Source: Streptomyces sp. R302
Lineage (GTDB): Bacteria > Actinomycetota > Actinomycetes > Streptomycetales > Streptomycetaceae
DNA length: 64,000 nt
Reading direction: 5' to 3'
Assembly: GCF_012927245.1 (NCBI RefSeq)
Contig: NZ_JABBGE010000015.1
Span: 84,942-148,941, forward strand
The notes beneath the pieces were generated by a model. It ran no database searches and had not been told where the DNA came from. It saw only the letters and a list, made by a program, of their open reading frames with translations. Both the position numbers and the translations under genes were made by a program. Below, one piece after another: positions 55,569-63,930 of the stretch (its first letter is position 1; each line of letters opens with the position of its first letter).

Positions 55569-56819
55569 GTGATCGCGAACGTGCACCGGCGGGCGAACGC
55601 CTTCGCCCAGGCCCTGGAGGACCGGGCGCCCGAGGGCGAGACGGCCGGCCGGCCCGACGCCCCGGCCGACACGGGCGACCAGGGACGGCTGTTGGCCTTG
55701 GCGAGCGGACTCGGCGACCTGCCGAAACCGGAACTCGACCCCGAGGTCAAGGTGGTGCAGCGAGCCCAGCTCGTCGCTGCCATGGAGGCGATGTTCGCCC
55801 AGGGGACGGCCGCCGCGGGCCCTACCGTCCCGGAACAGCGGAGCACCAGGGGCGCCCACCGGGCATCCCCCCTGCGCAAGCTCCGCCCGCGCACGCGCTG
55901 GACCAAGGGGCTCGCCGCCGGCGGTCTCACCGTCGGTGTGGCGGCCGGAGCCTTCGGCGGCGTCGCCGCCGCCAGCTCCGACGCCCTGCCCGGTGACTCG
56001 CTCTACGGGCTCAAGCGCGGCATGGAAGACCTCAAGCTGGGCATGGCCGACGACGACGCCGACCGCGGGGGCATCTACCTCGACCAGGCGTCCACCCGGC
56101 TCAGCGAGGCCCGCCGCCTCATGGAGCGCACCCGCTCCGGCGACCTCGACCACGAGTCCCTCAGCGAGATCCGGCGCGCCCTCGGCGGCATGAAGCACGA
56201 CGCCGAGCAGGGCCACCGGCTGCTCCGCCAGGCCTACGACCGGGACGGCGAGCTCGCCCCCATGGCCCGGCTGAACTCCTTCGCCCAGGCCCACCGCAAC
56301 ACCTGGAACGGCCTGCGCGACCGCCTCCCCGTCCAGCTCACGGACGTCGGCGAAGAGGTCAGCGGCGTCTTCGCCGCCATAGACCAGGAAGTCGAGCCGC
56401 TCCAGTCGGTGCTGCCCCGCACCCTCGAAAAGGGCGCGACCGACCCCGGCTCCAGCAGCAGCCCCACCGCCCGGCAGGACCAGCCGGGCACGGACACCAG
56501 CCGGCCCACAACCACCCAGGGCACCCCGGCCCAGGGCAGCTCCGCCACCCCCCGCCCCGCCGACACCACCCAGGGCGCGGGCACCAGCGGCACCACCGGC
56601 ACCGGCACCACCCCGAGCCCGGGCGCCGAGACCGGCACCACCGCCCCGGAGGACGACGGACTCCTCGGCGGCAACACCGGCGGCCTCCTGCCGACCCCGG
56701 CGGGCACCACCGCCCCCGAGGAACAGCACGTGACCCCCACACCCCCCGACGTCACCATCCCGCCACTCCTGCCGGGCCTCCTTCCAGGCCTCGGCATCGA
56801 CAGCGAGGACGCTCGCTGA
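55569..56819 (+). CDS. rsbN: Anti-sigma factor RsbN
   Basis: A 416-residue membrane anti-sigma factor for BldN. The N-terminal cytoplasmic part (1-110), with VQRAQLVAAMEAMF, holds the sigma. One membrane helix lies at about 114-136 (GLAAGGLTVGVAAGAFGGVA). The DUF5667 outside domain (GDSLYGLKRGMEDLKLGMAD, GIYLDQASTRLSEARRLMER) is followed by a Thr/Pro/Gly-rich tail. GTG 55569 has AGGAGG eight bases upstream; an in-frame GTG at 55560 overlaps that site. It probably anchors BldN at the membrane until a signal frees it. Confidence 0.93.
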   Translation: MIANVHRRANAFAQALEDRAPEGETAGRPDAPADTGDQGRLLALASGLGDLPKPELDPEVKVVQRAQLVAAMEAMFAQGTAAAGPTVPEQRSTRGAHRASPLRKLRPRTRWTKGLAAGGLTVGVAAGAFGGVAAASSDALPGDSLYGLKRGMEDLKLGMADDDADRGGIYLDQASTRLSEARRLMERTRSGDLDHESLSEIRRALGGMKHDAEQGHRLLRQAYDRDGELAPMARLNSFAQAHRNTWNGLRDRLPVQLTDVGEEVSGVFAAIDQEVEPLQSVLPRTLEKGATDPGSSSSPTARQDQPGTDTSRPTTTQGTPAQGSSATPRPADTTQGAGTSGTTGTGTTPSPGAETGTTAPEDDGLLGGNTGGLLPTPAGTTAPEEQHVTPTPPDVTIPPLLPGLLPGLGIDSEDAR

Positions 56820-56822
56820 CAA

Positions 56823-56863
56823 GAGGAAGGGGCGCCCCCACGGACGGGGGGCGCCCCTTCCTC
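56823..56863 (+). terminator. Terminator of rsbN
   Basis: A perfect 17-bp stem (56823-56839 with 56847-56863) and a 7-nt loop, starting three bases after the rsbN stop. Confidence 0.92.
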
Positions 56864-56879
56864 CATCCGTACACGGCAC

Positions 56880-56915
56880 TCAGAAAAAGACCGACCGCCG
56901 CTGCACCAGCAGCTT
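56880..56915 (-). repeat. 36-bp copy of the acyltransferase gene end
   Basis: This stretch repeats 57026-57061, the end of the acyltransferase gene, with one mismatch. It would code for the same final LLVQRRSVFF and stop on the minus strand, 146 bp further on. It is a partial duplication of the gene end. Confidence 0.85.
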
Positions 56916-57025
56916 GGCCCCTCTTGCTCTGCCCTCCTCGCACCGCTCGGCCCCAAGGGGCCTCCCGGGCTTCGGAAGGCTGCGCCGGACTCCGTCCGTC
57001 GGACCCGCGGCCCTCGGCCCTCGCG

Positions 57026-58075
57026 TCAGAAGAAGACCGACCGCCGCTGCACCAGCAGCTTGTAGAGCGTGTGCTGGATCTGCTCCCGGACCTGGTCCGT
57101 CAGGTTGAACATCAGCATCGGGTCCTCCGCCGCCTCCGGCGGATAGCCGTCCGTCGGGATCGGCTCCCCGAACTCGATCGTCCACTTCGTCGGCAGCGGC
57201 AGCATCCCCAGCGGCCCCAGCCACGGGAAGGTCGGCGTCACCGGCACGTACGGCAGACCGAGCAGCCGCGCCAGCGTCTTCGCGTTCCCGATCATCGGGT
57301 AGATCTCCTCGGCGCCCACGATCGAGCAGGGCACGATCGGCACCCCCGCCCGCAGCGCCGTCGAGACGAAGCCGCCCCGGCCGAACCGCTGGAGCTTGTA
57401 CCGCTCCGAGAACGGCTTCCCGATCCCCTTGAAGCCCTCCGGCATCACGCCGACGACCTCCCCGGCCTTCAGCAGCCGCTCCGCGTCCTCCGCGCACGCG
57501 AGCGTGTGCCCCGCCTTCCGGGCCAGCTCGTTGACCACCGGCAGCACGAAGACCAGGTCCGCCGCGAGCAGCCGCAGATGCCGGCCGGCCGGATGGCGGT
57601 CGTGCACCGCCACCTGCATCATCAGCCCGTCCAGCGGCAGCGTCCCGGAATGGTTGGCGACGACCAGCGCCCCGCCCTTCTCCGGGATGTTCTCGACGCC
57701 CTTCACCTCCACCCGGAAGTACTTCTCGTACAGCGGGCGCAGCAGCGACATCAGCACCTGGTCGGTCAGCTCGGCGTCGTACCCGAACTCGTCGACCTCG
57801 TACTCCCCCGTGACCCGCCGCCGCAGGAACGCCAGCCCGCCCGCGACCCTCCGCTCCCACCCGGCCCGCCCGGCACCCTCCGCGGCGGGCTCCGCCACGG
57901 GCTCCGGGGCGGGCGTCCCGCCCGGCGCCTCGTCCGGCACCTCCCGCGCCCCCGGCAGCGCCCGTACGGCCGCCGGGCCGCCGGTCCCGGCACCGGACGG
58001 GTCCTCGGGCCGGCCGGGCCGCCGCCGGGCCCGCGAACGGTCGTCGTCGAAAGGAATCACCTTGGCGTCCGCCAT
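57026..58075 (-). CDS. Lysophospholipid acyltransferase family protein
   Basis: A 349-residue PlsC-like acyltransferase. Residues 1-95 are a charged, disordered lead. The acyltransferase block begins at VEVKGVENIPEKGGALVVAN, the catalytic histidine is in NHSGTLPLDG, and the second motif is VGVMPEGFKGIGKPFSER. It may form phospholipids or acylate a lipid carrier. Its last 36 bp are duplicated 146 bp downstream (56880-56915). It lies 34 bp after the NAD-dependent epimerase gene and may be in one transcript with it. Confidence 0.88.
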   Translation of the reverse strand: MADAKVIPFDDDRSRARRRPGRPEDPSGAGTGGPAAVRALPGAREVPDEAPGGTPAPEPVAEPAAEGAGRAGWERRVAGGLAFLRRRVTGEYEVDEFGYDAELTDQVLMSLLRPLYEKYFRVEVKGVENIPEKGGALVVANHSGTLPLDGLMMQVAVHDRHPAGRHLRLLAADLVFVLPVVNELARKAGHTLACAEDAERLLKAGEVVGVMPEGFKGIGKPFSERYKLQRFGRGGFVSTALRAGVPIVPCSIVGAEEIYPMIGNAKTLARLLGLPYVPVTPTFPWLGPLGMLPLPTKWTIEFGEPIPTDGYPPEAAEDPMLMFNLTDQVREQIQHTLYKLLVQRRSVFF

Positions 58076-58109
58076 CGCTGTCGCCGCTCCTCAGGCACCG
58101 TCGTAAGAG

Positions 58110-59168
58110 TCAGGAGTATGAGTCGGGAGAGGGAACCGCCCCCGGGGCGACCCGGCCCGCCAACCGGTCCACCGCCCCCGCGAGCCGCTCCGGCGGCAGC
58201 AGCCCCGGCCCCCGGCTCGCCGCGAAGTCCGCGAACGTCTCCGCCGTCGAGTACCGCGGCCGGAAACCCAGCACCTCCCGCAGTTGGACGGTCGACACGA
58301 CCCGCCCGTGCGTGAGGAGCCGGATCTGCTCGGGCGCGAAGTCCGTCAGCCCCACCGTCCGCAGCGCCGAGCCCACCCAGGTCACCGCCGGCAGCAGCAC
58401 CGGAACCGTCGGCCGCCCGAGCCGCCGCGCGCACTGCGAGAGCAGCAGCACCCCGTCGCCCGCCACGTTGAAGGTCCCGCTGTTCAGGGACGCCCGGCGC
58501 GGCTCCTGCGCCACGAGCCGCAGCACGTCGATCACATCGTCCTCGTGGACGAACTGCAGCCGCGGGTCGTACCCCAGGACCGTCGGCATGACCGGCAGCG
58601 ACAGGTACTCGGTCAGCGGCGACTCCACCCGCGGGCCCAGGATGTTCGCGAACCGCAGCACGCACACCGCCACGTCCGGCCGCCGCCGGGCGAAGCCCCG
58701 GACGTACCCCTCGACCTCGACCGCGTCCTTGGCGAAACCCCCGCTCGGCAGCGACTTCGCCGGCGTCGTCTCGGTGAAGACCGCCGGGTCGCGGGGCGCG
58801 GAGCCGTACACGGTCGTACTGGACTTCACCACGAGCCGGCCGACCCGCGGCGACTGCTGGCAGGCCCCGAGCAGCTGCATGGTGCCGATGACGTTGGTCT
58901 CCTTGACCGCCGTCCGGCCGCCGGCGCCCAGCGCCGTCCCCGTCACGTCGAGGTGCACCACCGTGTCCACCTCGTGCTCCGCGAGCACCTTGGCGATGGC
59001 GGGCCGGCGGATGTCCGCCCGGACGAAGTCGGCGGCCCCCAGCGGATGCGCGGGCTCGACCGCGTCCACGGCCACCACCCGCTCCACCTCCGGGTCCCGC
59101 TGGATCCGCCGCACGAAACGTCCCCCCAGATGCCGGGCGGCACCGGTGACGAGCACGACCTTGCCCAA
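58110..59168 (-). CDS. NAD-dependent epimerase/dehydratase
   Basis: A 352-residue extended SDR. The NAD-binding loop is GKVVLVTGAARHLGGRFVRR (residues 2-21). VKETNVIGTMQLLGAC is the Asn motif, and the Ser in VVKSSTTVYG is the catalytic neighbour, with tyrosine nearby (VYGS). The Lys usual in YxxxK is not clear here, so the activity may be changed. The TTG at 59168 is chosen as GGAAGG lies eight bases upstream and the protein then begins at the nucleotide fold. It is followed by the acyltransferase gene. Confidence 0.87.
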   Translation of the reverse strand: MGKVVLVTGAARHLGGRFVRRIQRDPEVERVVAVDAVEPAHPLGAADFVRADIRRPAIAKVLAEHEVDTVVHLDVTGTALGAGGRTAVKETNVIGTMQLLGACQQSPRVGRLVVKSSTTVYGSAPRDPAVFTETTPAKSLPSGGFAKDAVEVEGYVRGFARRRPDVAVCVLRFANILGPRVESPLTEYLSLPVMPTVLGYDPRLQFVHEDDVIDVLRLVAQEPRRASLNSGTFNVAGDGVLLLSQCARRLGRPTVPVLLPAVTWVGSALRTVGLTDFAPEQIRLLTHGRVVSTVQLREVLGFRPRYSTAETFADFAASRGPGLLPPERLAGAVDRLAGRVAPGAVPSPDSYS

Positions 59169-59260
59169 GATCAGCGCCTTCCGTCCGAACTTCCGTCCGT
59201 CTTCCCGACCGTCTTTCCGTAGCCGCCACCGTAGCGCCTGAGCATTTCGGCGCAATGAAA

Positions 59261-59296
59261 ACGTGGCCCCTCACCGATGACGGTGAAGGGCCACGT
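59261..59296 (-). terminator. Bidirectional terminator after the bS22 gene
   Basis: A hairpin with a 9-bp outer stem (ACGTGGCCC), one mismatch and a 6-bp inner stem, loop ATGA. The minus-strand transcript reads TTTT after it and the plus side is also A/T-rich. Confidence 0.85.
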
Positions 59297-59333
59297 CTTT
59301 TCACGCACGGGAAACCGCTCGCGCGGCCGCCGC

Positions 59334-59432
59334 CTACTTCTTGTTGCGACGCTGAACGCGCGTGCGCTTGAGCAGCTTGCGGTGCTTCTTCTTGGCCATC
59401 CGCTTGCGCCGCTTCTTGATAACAGAGCCCAC
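59334..59432 (-). CDS. bS22: Ribosomal protein bS22 (AURKAIP1/COX24-type)
   Basis: A 32-residue protein, MGSVIKKRRKRMAKKKHRKL, then LKRTRVQRRNKK, almost entirely basic. It matches the small ribosomal protein bS22 of actinobacteria, related to mitochondrial AURKAIP1/COX24. It sits in the small subunit near the decoding region. GTG 59432 has GAGGG five bases upstream. It is too short to be found by length-based methods. Confidence 0.93.
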   Translation of the reverse strand: MGSVIKKRRKRMAKKKHRKLLKRTRVQRRNKK

Positions 59433-59584
59433 GACTACCCTCGCTCACTTCTTCTCACTGGTGCGGGGCGTCTGGGCCCACACGACCTACGAGGGGTCAG
59501 CCTACCGCCCCTGGCACCACACGAGTAATCCGAGGGCCGTACGCGGCTCACCGGCCGTTCGGCCGCGGGTCGGCCGCGCGCCCC

Positions 59585-59794
59585 CTACGCGGTCCCCACC
59601 CCCACGTACGACTCCCTCAGGTACGCGTGAACCGCCTGCTCCGGGACCCGGAAGGACCGGCCCACCCGGATCGCCGGCAGATGACCGCTGTGCACCAAGC
59701 GGTACACGGTCATCTTCGATACGCGCATCACCGCGGCGACTTCCGCCACGGTCAGGAACTTGACCTCGTTGAGAGGCCGATCGCCAGCAGCCAT
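59585..59794 (-). CDS. bdtA: BldC-like excisionase-family DNA-binding protein
   Basis: A 69-residue one-domain MerR/excisionase-like protein: FLTVAEVAAVMRVSKMTVYR (helix-turn-helix) and LVHSGHLPAIRVGRSFRVPE (wing), then a helix (QAVHAYLRESYVG). The fold is that of BldC. In S. coelicolor the gene next to bldN that fits this is bdtA, named as a BldD target; I use that symbol with moderate confidence. ATG 59794 has AGGTGG upstream. An alternative start lies at 59866 without a ribosome site. Confidence 0.85.
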   Translation of the reverse strand: MAAGDRPLNEVKFLTVAEVAAVMRVSKMTVYRLVHSGHLPAIRVGRSFRVPEQAVHAYLRESYVGVGTA

Positions 59795-59921
59795 GACCCA
59801 CCTGTACCTTCCGCCGCGACGCCCACCGGCTTCCCCTCCGGTGACTCTTCGTCGTCGAACGCTCACGAATCAGAGTAGGGGCGGGTGGTGCGAGTGGGGA
59901 AGAGGAGCTCCTATCGCCCGT

Positions 59922-60737
59922 TTACCGTGACAGACACGCTCGATTGAGTACATAGCGCGTGAGGGGACGGTAGTACGCCGAGGGCACCCCGTCATCCAGC
60001 GGGACGGCCACCGCCACCTGCCCCTCGGCCTCCCCCACGAACAGCGCCGGATCGTCGGTGTCGGCCAGCCCGATCGCCTCGATACCCAGCTGACCAGCAC
60101 CGCAGACCCAGCCGTGGTCCCCCACGACCAGCGCCGGCAGCGGCCCGCCGGCCTCCGCCGCACTCTCCAGGGCGGCCCTCACCGGCAGCGCCGAGTGGGA
60201 GTGCGCCCCCGGCTCGCGCCCGCCCTCCGACGGCCCCGCCTCCCGTACGAACGCGACGCCGCGTACGTAGTCGAGGACGTACGTGCGTAGACCGAACCGG
60301 GTCGTTATGTCGACACATCGCCCCTGCGCCGGGGTGAGTACGTCACATCCCGCCGCCGACAGGGCGTCTGCGAGAGCGACGTAGAAACCGAGCAGCCGGT
60401 GCGGATGCCCCGTCCCGAACAGCACCGGCGCCCGCCGCGCCGCCGCCACCGCCAGCCGGCCCGCGAAGGCGTCGAGGCCGCGCAGCGTCCGCTCCGGATC
60501 GATCGCGTCCGGCCCCGAGCGGTACGCCGGATCCCCCGACACCCCGCACTTCTCCGCCATCAGCCGCAGCAGCTCCGCCTCGCCCCAGCCGCCGGCCGGC
60601 ACGAGGCCCAGCGTCACCCGGGGGTCCCCCGCGGCGAAGAGCCGGTAGCTCCGCAGGCTCTCCTCCCGCGAGGTCGCCACCGTCCCCGCCAACCCCGCCG
60701 CCAACAGATGCGCCCGCAGCGCCCCGGTACTCAACAC
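59922..60737 (-). CDS. Conserved actinobacterial phosphatase-like protein
   Basis: A 271-residue protein of a family usually annotated simply as phosphatase. Visible blocks: EESLRSYRLFAAGDPRVTLG, DPERTLRGLDAFAGRLAVAA, VLFGTGHPHRLLGFYVALAD, GDHGWVCGAGQLGIEAIGLA and DTDDPALFVGEAEG. The His/Asp-rich pattern (TGHPHR, GDHGW) could bind metals, but I see no standard phosphatase motif. GTG 60737 is the start. It lies 84 bp from the acuC gene end. Confidence 0.75.
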   Translation of the reverse strand: MLSTGALRAHLLAAGLAGTVATSREESLRSYRLFAAGDPRVTLGLVPAGGWGEAELLRLMAEKCGVSGDPAYRSGPDAIDPERTLRGLDAFAGRLAVAAARRAPVLFGTGHPHRLLGFYVALADALSAAGCDVLTPAQGRCVDITTRFGLRTYVLDYVRGVAFVREAGPSEGGREPGAHSHSALPVRAALESAAEAGGPLPALVVGDHGWVCGAGQLGIEAIGLADTDDPALFVGEAEGQVAVAVPLDDGVPSAYYRPLTRYVLNRACLSR

Positions 60738-60821
60738 CCTCCCGATGCTGCCGGATCACCGCTGTCGGAGCGTCAGAATCCGCTGCACGCCGCACCGTTG
60801 GCGTAACAGGAGACGCACCGG

Positions 60822-61997
60822 TCAGGCGAGCAGCCCGCGCAGCGGGAAAGCCGCCTTCCGGGTCGCGAGCACCGCCTGGTCGAGGCGGTCCGCGGGGTCG
60901 TAACCGGCCGCCCAGTCACGGAAGTCCACCGGCCACCGCCCGTCGGTCATCCGCCCGGGACCCAGCTGCCGGGTCCGCGCGTACACCTCGTCCCGCCACG
61001 AGGACGGCACCACCGTCTCGGGCGCCACGGGCGCGTGCGCCGCGATCCCCACCAGGTGCGTCCACGACCGCGGTACGACGTCGACCACGGCGTATCCGCC
61101 GCCGCCGAGCGCCACCCACCGGCCGTCCGCGTGGGCGTGCGCCAGCTCGTGGCACGCCTCCTGCACGGCCCGCTGCGCGTCCAGCGACACCGCCAGGTGG
61201 GCCAGCGGGTCGTCGAAGTGGGTGTCCGCCCCGTGCTGGGTCACCAGGACCTGCGGCCGGAAGTCGGCGAGCAGCTCCGGCACCACCGCGTGGAAGGCCC
61301 GCAGCCACCCCGCGTCCCCGGTGCCGGCGGGCAGCGCCACGTTCACCGCGCTCCCCTCGCCGGGCCCGTCCGCACCGGTCTCCTCCGGCCAGCCGGTCTG
61401 CGGGAACAGCGTCCGCGGATGCTCGTGCAGCGAGATCGTCAGGACCCGCGGATCCTCCCAGAACGCCGCCTGCACCCCGTCCCCGTGGTGCACGTCGACG
61501 TCCACGTACGCGACCCGCTCCGCGCCCAGTTCGAGGAGCCGGGCGATGGCCAGCGAGGCGTCGTTGTAGACACAGAACCCGGCCGCTCCGCCGGGCATCG
61601 CGTGGTGCAGCCCGCCGGCGAAGTTCACGGCGTGCCCGGCCTCACCCCGCCACACGGCCTCCGCCGCCGCCACCGACTGCCCGGCGATCAGCGCGGACGC
61701 CTCGTGCATCCCCGCGAACGCCGGATCGTCGACCGTCCCGAGCCCGTACGCCTGGTCGGCGTGGCGCGGATCGGCGGAGGCGGCCTTCACGGCGGCCAGG
61801 TAGTCCTCGCGGTGCACGAGCCGCAGCGTCGAGTCCCCGGCCGCCTTGGCCGCCACCACGTCCACGGCCCGGTCGAGCCCGAAGGCGCGCACCAGCCCCA
61901 TGGTCAGTGCGAGCCGTACCGGGTCCATCGGGTGCTGGGGCCCGAAGTCGTACCCCGTGACAGCTTCATCCCACATCAACAGTGCGCGGCCGCTCAT
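60822..61997 (-). CDS. acuC: AcuC-type histone deacetylase family protein
   Basis: A 391-residue class I histone deacetylase-like protein. The zinc and charge-relay residues are in NFAGGLHHAMPGGAAGFCVY, AYVDVDVHHGDGVQAAFW and QHGADTHFDDPLAHLAVSLD. AcuC removes acetyl groups from acetyl-CoA synthetase lysines to keep acetate use active. The ATG at 61997 (MSGRALLMWDE) starts inside the end of the MFS gene, overlapping by 32 bp; the upstream frame is shadow. Confidence 0.93.
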   Translation of the reverse strand: MSGRALLMWDEAVTGYDFGPQHPMDPVRLALTMGLVRAFGLDRAVDVVAAKAAGDSTLRLVHREDYLAAVKAASADPRHADQAYGLGTVDDPAFAGMHEASALIAGQSVAAAEAVWRGEAGHAVNFAGGLHHAMPGGAAGFCVYNDASLAIARLLELGAERVAYVDVDVHHGDGVQAAFWEDPRVLTISLHEHPRTLFPQTGWPEETGADGPGEGSAVNVALPAGTGDAGWLRAFHAVVPELLADFRPQVLVTQHGADTHFDDPLAHLAVSLDAQRAVQEACHELAHAHADGRWVALGGGGYAVVDVVPRSWTHLVGIAAHAPVAPETVVPSSWRDEVYARTRQLGPGRMTDGRWPVDFRDWAAGYDPADRLDQAVLATRKAAFPLRGLLA

Positions 61998-63162
61998 GAC
62001 CGCCACCGTATCGGGCCTCCCGTGCGCCGAACGACGTGGCATACACCACCGTCACCAGGACGAGCACCATCGGCACCACCATGGCGCCCCGGTAGCTCCA
62101 GGCGTCCCCGAGCGCCCCGACGAGCGGCGAGCCGACGAGGAATCCGACGTAGTTGAAGACGTTGAGCCGCGCGACGGCCGCGTCGCTGTTCTCCGGGAAG
62201 AGCCGCCCGGCCGCCGCGAAGGTCTGCGGCACGATCACGCTCAGCCCGAGCCCGAGGACGGTGAAGGCGGCGATCCCCACCCACGCCGACGTCGCCACCG
62301 CCACCAGCGCGAACCCGCACGCCGCGAGCACCGCCCCGGCCCGCACGACCACCGACGCCCCGAGGTACCGCACCCCCAGGTCGCCCACGGCCCGCCCCAG
62401 CAGCGTCGTCACCATGTACGCGTTGTACGGGACGGTCGCCGTCTCCTCCGAACTGCCGAGCACGTCCTGGAGGTACTTCGCCGACCAGTTGGAGACCGTC
62501 GAGTCCCCGATGTACGCGAAGGTCATCACCAGGCACAGCGGCAGCAGCAGCTTGAACGACAGCGCCCCGCCCCTCGCCTCCGCACTCCGCTCCGGCGCGG
62601 CCTGCCCGTCCACGTACCACCGGCTGCCGAGGTACGCGGCCGGCGCAAGCACCACGACCACCGGCAGGTACGACCAGAACAGCGTCAGGTGCCAGTGCGC
62701 CCCCACCCAGGCGAGCGAGGCGCCGGCGATCCCGCCGAGGCTGTACGCGGCGTGGAAACCGAGCATGATGCTCCGGCCGTACGTCCGCTGGAGGCTCACC
62801 CCCAGCATGTTCATGGAGGCGTCGAGCGCGCCGACCGCGAGCCCGAACACCCCGAGCGCCACGGCCGCCATCCACAGCGCGTCCCCCGCCCCCACGCCGA
62901 GCAGCGCGAGGAGCACGACGGGCTGGGACCACCGCAGCACCCGCGAGGGCGCCACCCGGGCGACGACCTTCTCGGTCGCCACGCTCGCGACCCCGGCGAG
63001 GATCGGCACGGCGGCCAGGAAGAGGGGCAGCAGCCCGTCGGAGATCCCGTACCGGTCCTGGATCCCGGGTATCCGGGTCACGAGCAGCGCGAAGGCCACG
63101 CCCTGGACGAAGAAGCTGAGGGCCAGGGACCCCCGCCCCCGCCGCAGTCGCACATCGGTCAT
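61966..63162 (-). CDS. MFS transporter
   Basis: A 398-residue major facilitator with about twelve hydrophobic segments. Visible marks: FFVQGVAFALLVTRIPGIQD, LDASMNMLGVSLQRTYGRSI and GFHAAYSLGGIAGASLAWVG in the first half, then MTFAYIGDSTVSNWSAKYLQ in the second. The pattern suits YbjJ-like exporters of fucose-type substrates, but the ligand is unknown. Its end overlaps the acuC start by 32 bp, so the two may be coupled. Confidence 0.9.
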   Translation of the reverse strand: MTDVRLRRGRGSLALSFFVQGVAFALLVTRIPGIQDRYGISDGLLPLFLAAVPILAGVASVATEKVVARVAPSRVLRWSQPVVLLALLGVGAGDALWMAAVALGVFGLAVGALDASMNMLGVSLQRTYGRSIMLGFHAAYSLGGIAGASLAWVGAHWHLTLFWSYLPVVVVLAPAAYLGSRWYVDGQAAPERSAEARGGALSFKLLLPLCLVMTFAYIGDSTVSNWSAKYLQDVLGSSEETATVPYNAYMVTTLLGRAVGDLGVRYLGASVVVRAGAVLAACGFALVAVATSAWVGIAAFTVLGLGLSVIVPQTFAAAGRLFPENSDAAVARLNVFNYVGFLVGSPLVGALGDAWSYRGAMVVPMVLVLVTVVYATSFGAREARYGGGHERPRTVDVG

Positions 63163-63205
63163 GGCGGCACAGCGTAGGCCCGCCTCCTACCGATGGGTAG
63201 ATGGA

Positions 63206-63853
63206 TCACAGACCCAAAATGGCGGGCAGTTCCTCCATCCGCGAGAAGAACCCCCGTGCTCCCGCCAGCCGGTCCTCCGGCGTCATAGCGGTGAACCCGT
63301 ACACGTCCATCCCGGCGGCGACGGCCGCCTGCACCCCGAGCCGGCTGTCCTCGACGACGACACACCGCTCGGGTGCCACCCCCATCCGCTCGGCCGCGTG
63401 GAGGAAGAGGTCCGGCGCCGGCTTGCCCCGCCCCACGTCCTCGGCGCTGTAGACGAGCCCGTCGGGGAAGTAGGCGTCCAGCCCGGTCTTCCGGTGCCCG
63501 ACCCGGATCCGCTCGTGGCTCCCGGACGAGGCCACGCAGTACGGCACTCCGTCGGCGACCAGCCGCTTCAGCACGTCCACCGCCCCTTCCACCGGCTCCA
63601 ACTCCTCCTGGAAGGCGGCGAAGACCCGTGCGTGGAAGGCGTCGTCGAAGTCCTCGGGCAGCCGCTGCCCACTCCGTTCGAGGACGAGGTCGTGCACCCG
63701 GTGGATGGCGGCCCCCATGTAGTCACGGAGGGAGTCCTCGTACGTGGTGGGGTGCCCGAGCTCGGTGAGGTAACCGGCGAGCAGCCGGTTGGACAGCGGC
63801 TCACTGTCGACGAGCACGCCGTCGTTGTCGAAGATGACCAGGTCGTAGCGCAT
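63206..63853 (-). CDS. HAD-superfamily hydrolase (beta-phosphoglucomutase-like)
   Basis: A 215-residue HAD-IA hydrolase. Motif I is FDNDGVLVDSEPLSNRL (nucleophile Asp at 9, acid/base Asp at 11), motif II CVASSGSHERIRVG, the Lys motif GRGKPAPDLFLHAAERMGV, and motif IV VVVEDSRLGVQAAVAAGM. It may remove phosphate from a sugar phosphate. ATG 63853. It is the last gene on the minus strand downstream of the 5S rRNA gene end, before the rRNA terminator. Confidence 0.93.
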   Translation of the reverse strand: MRYDLVIFDNDGVLVDSEPLSNRLLAGYLTELGHPTTYEDSLRDYMGAAIHRVHDLVLERSGQRLPEDFDDAFHARVFAAFQEELEPVEGAVDVLKRLVADGVPYCVASSGSHERIRVGHRKTGLDAYFPDGLVYSAEDVGRGKPAPDLFLHAAERMGVAPERCVVVEDSRLGVQAAVAAGMDVYGFTAMTPEDRLAGARGFFSRMEELPAILGL

Positions 63854-63887
63854 AAACCCAGCCTAGAGCCGCCCCGTGAACGCAGAA

Positions 63888-63915
63888 AAGCCCCGCACCA
63901 TAAGGTGCGGGGCTT
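63888..63915 (-). terminator. rRNA operon terminator
   Basis: A perfect 12-bp stem (core GCCCCGCACC with its complement) and an ATAA loop, followed on the minus strand by TTTTCTG. It lies 15 bases after the 5S rRNA end. Confidence 0.93.
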
Positions 63916-63930
63916 CCCCACAATGATTGT

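Noticed and set aside
56880..57860. Minus-strand open frame ending LLVQRRSVFF
   Set aside because: The ending is the 36-bp duplication of the acyltransferase gene; upstream it is out of frame with that gene.
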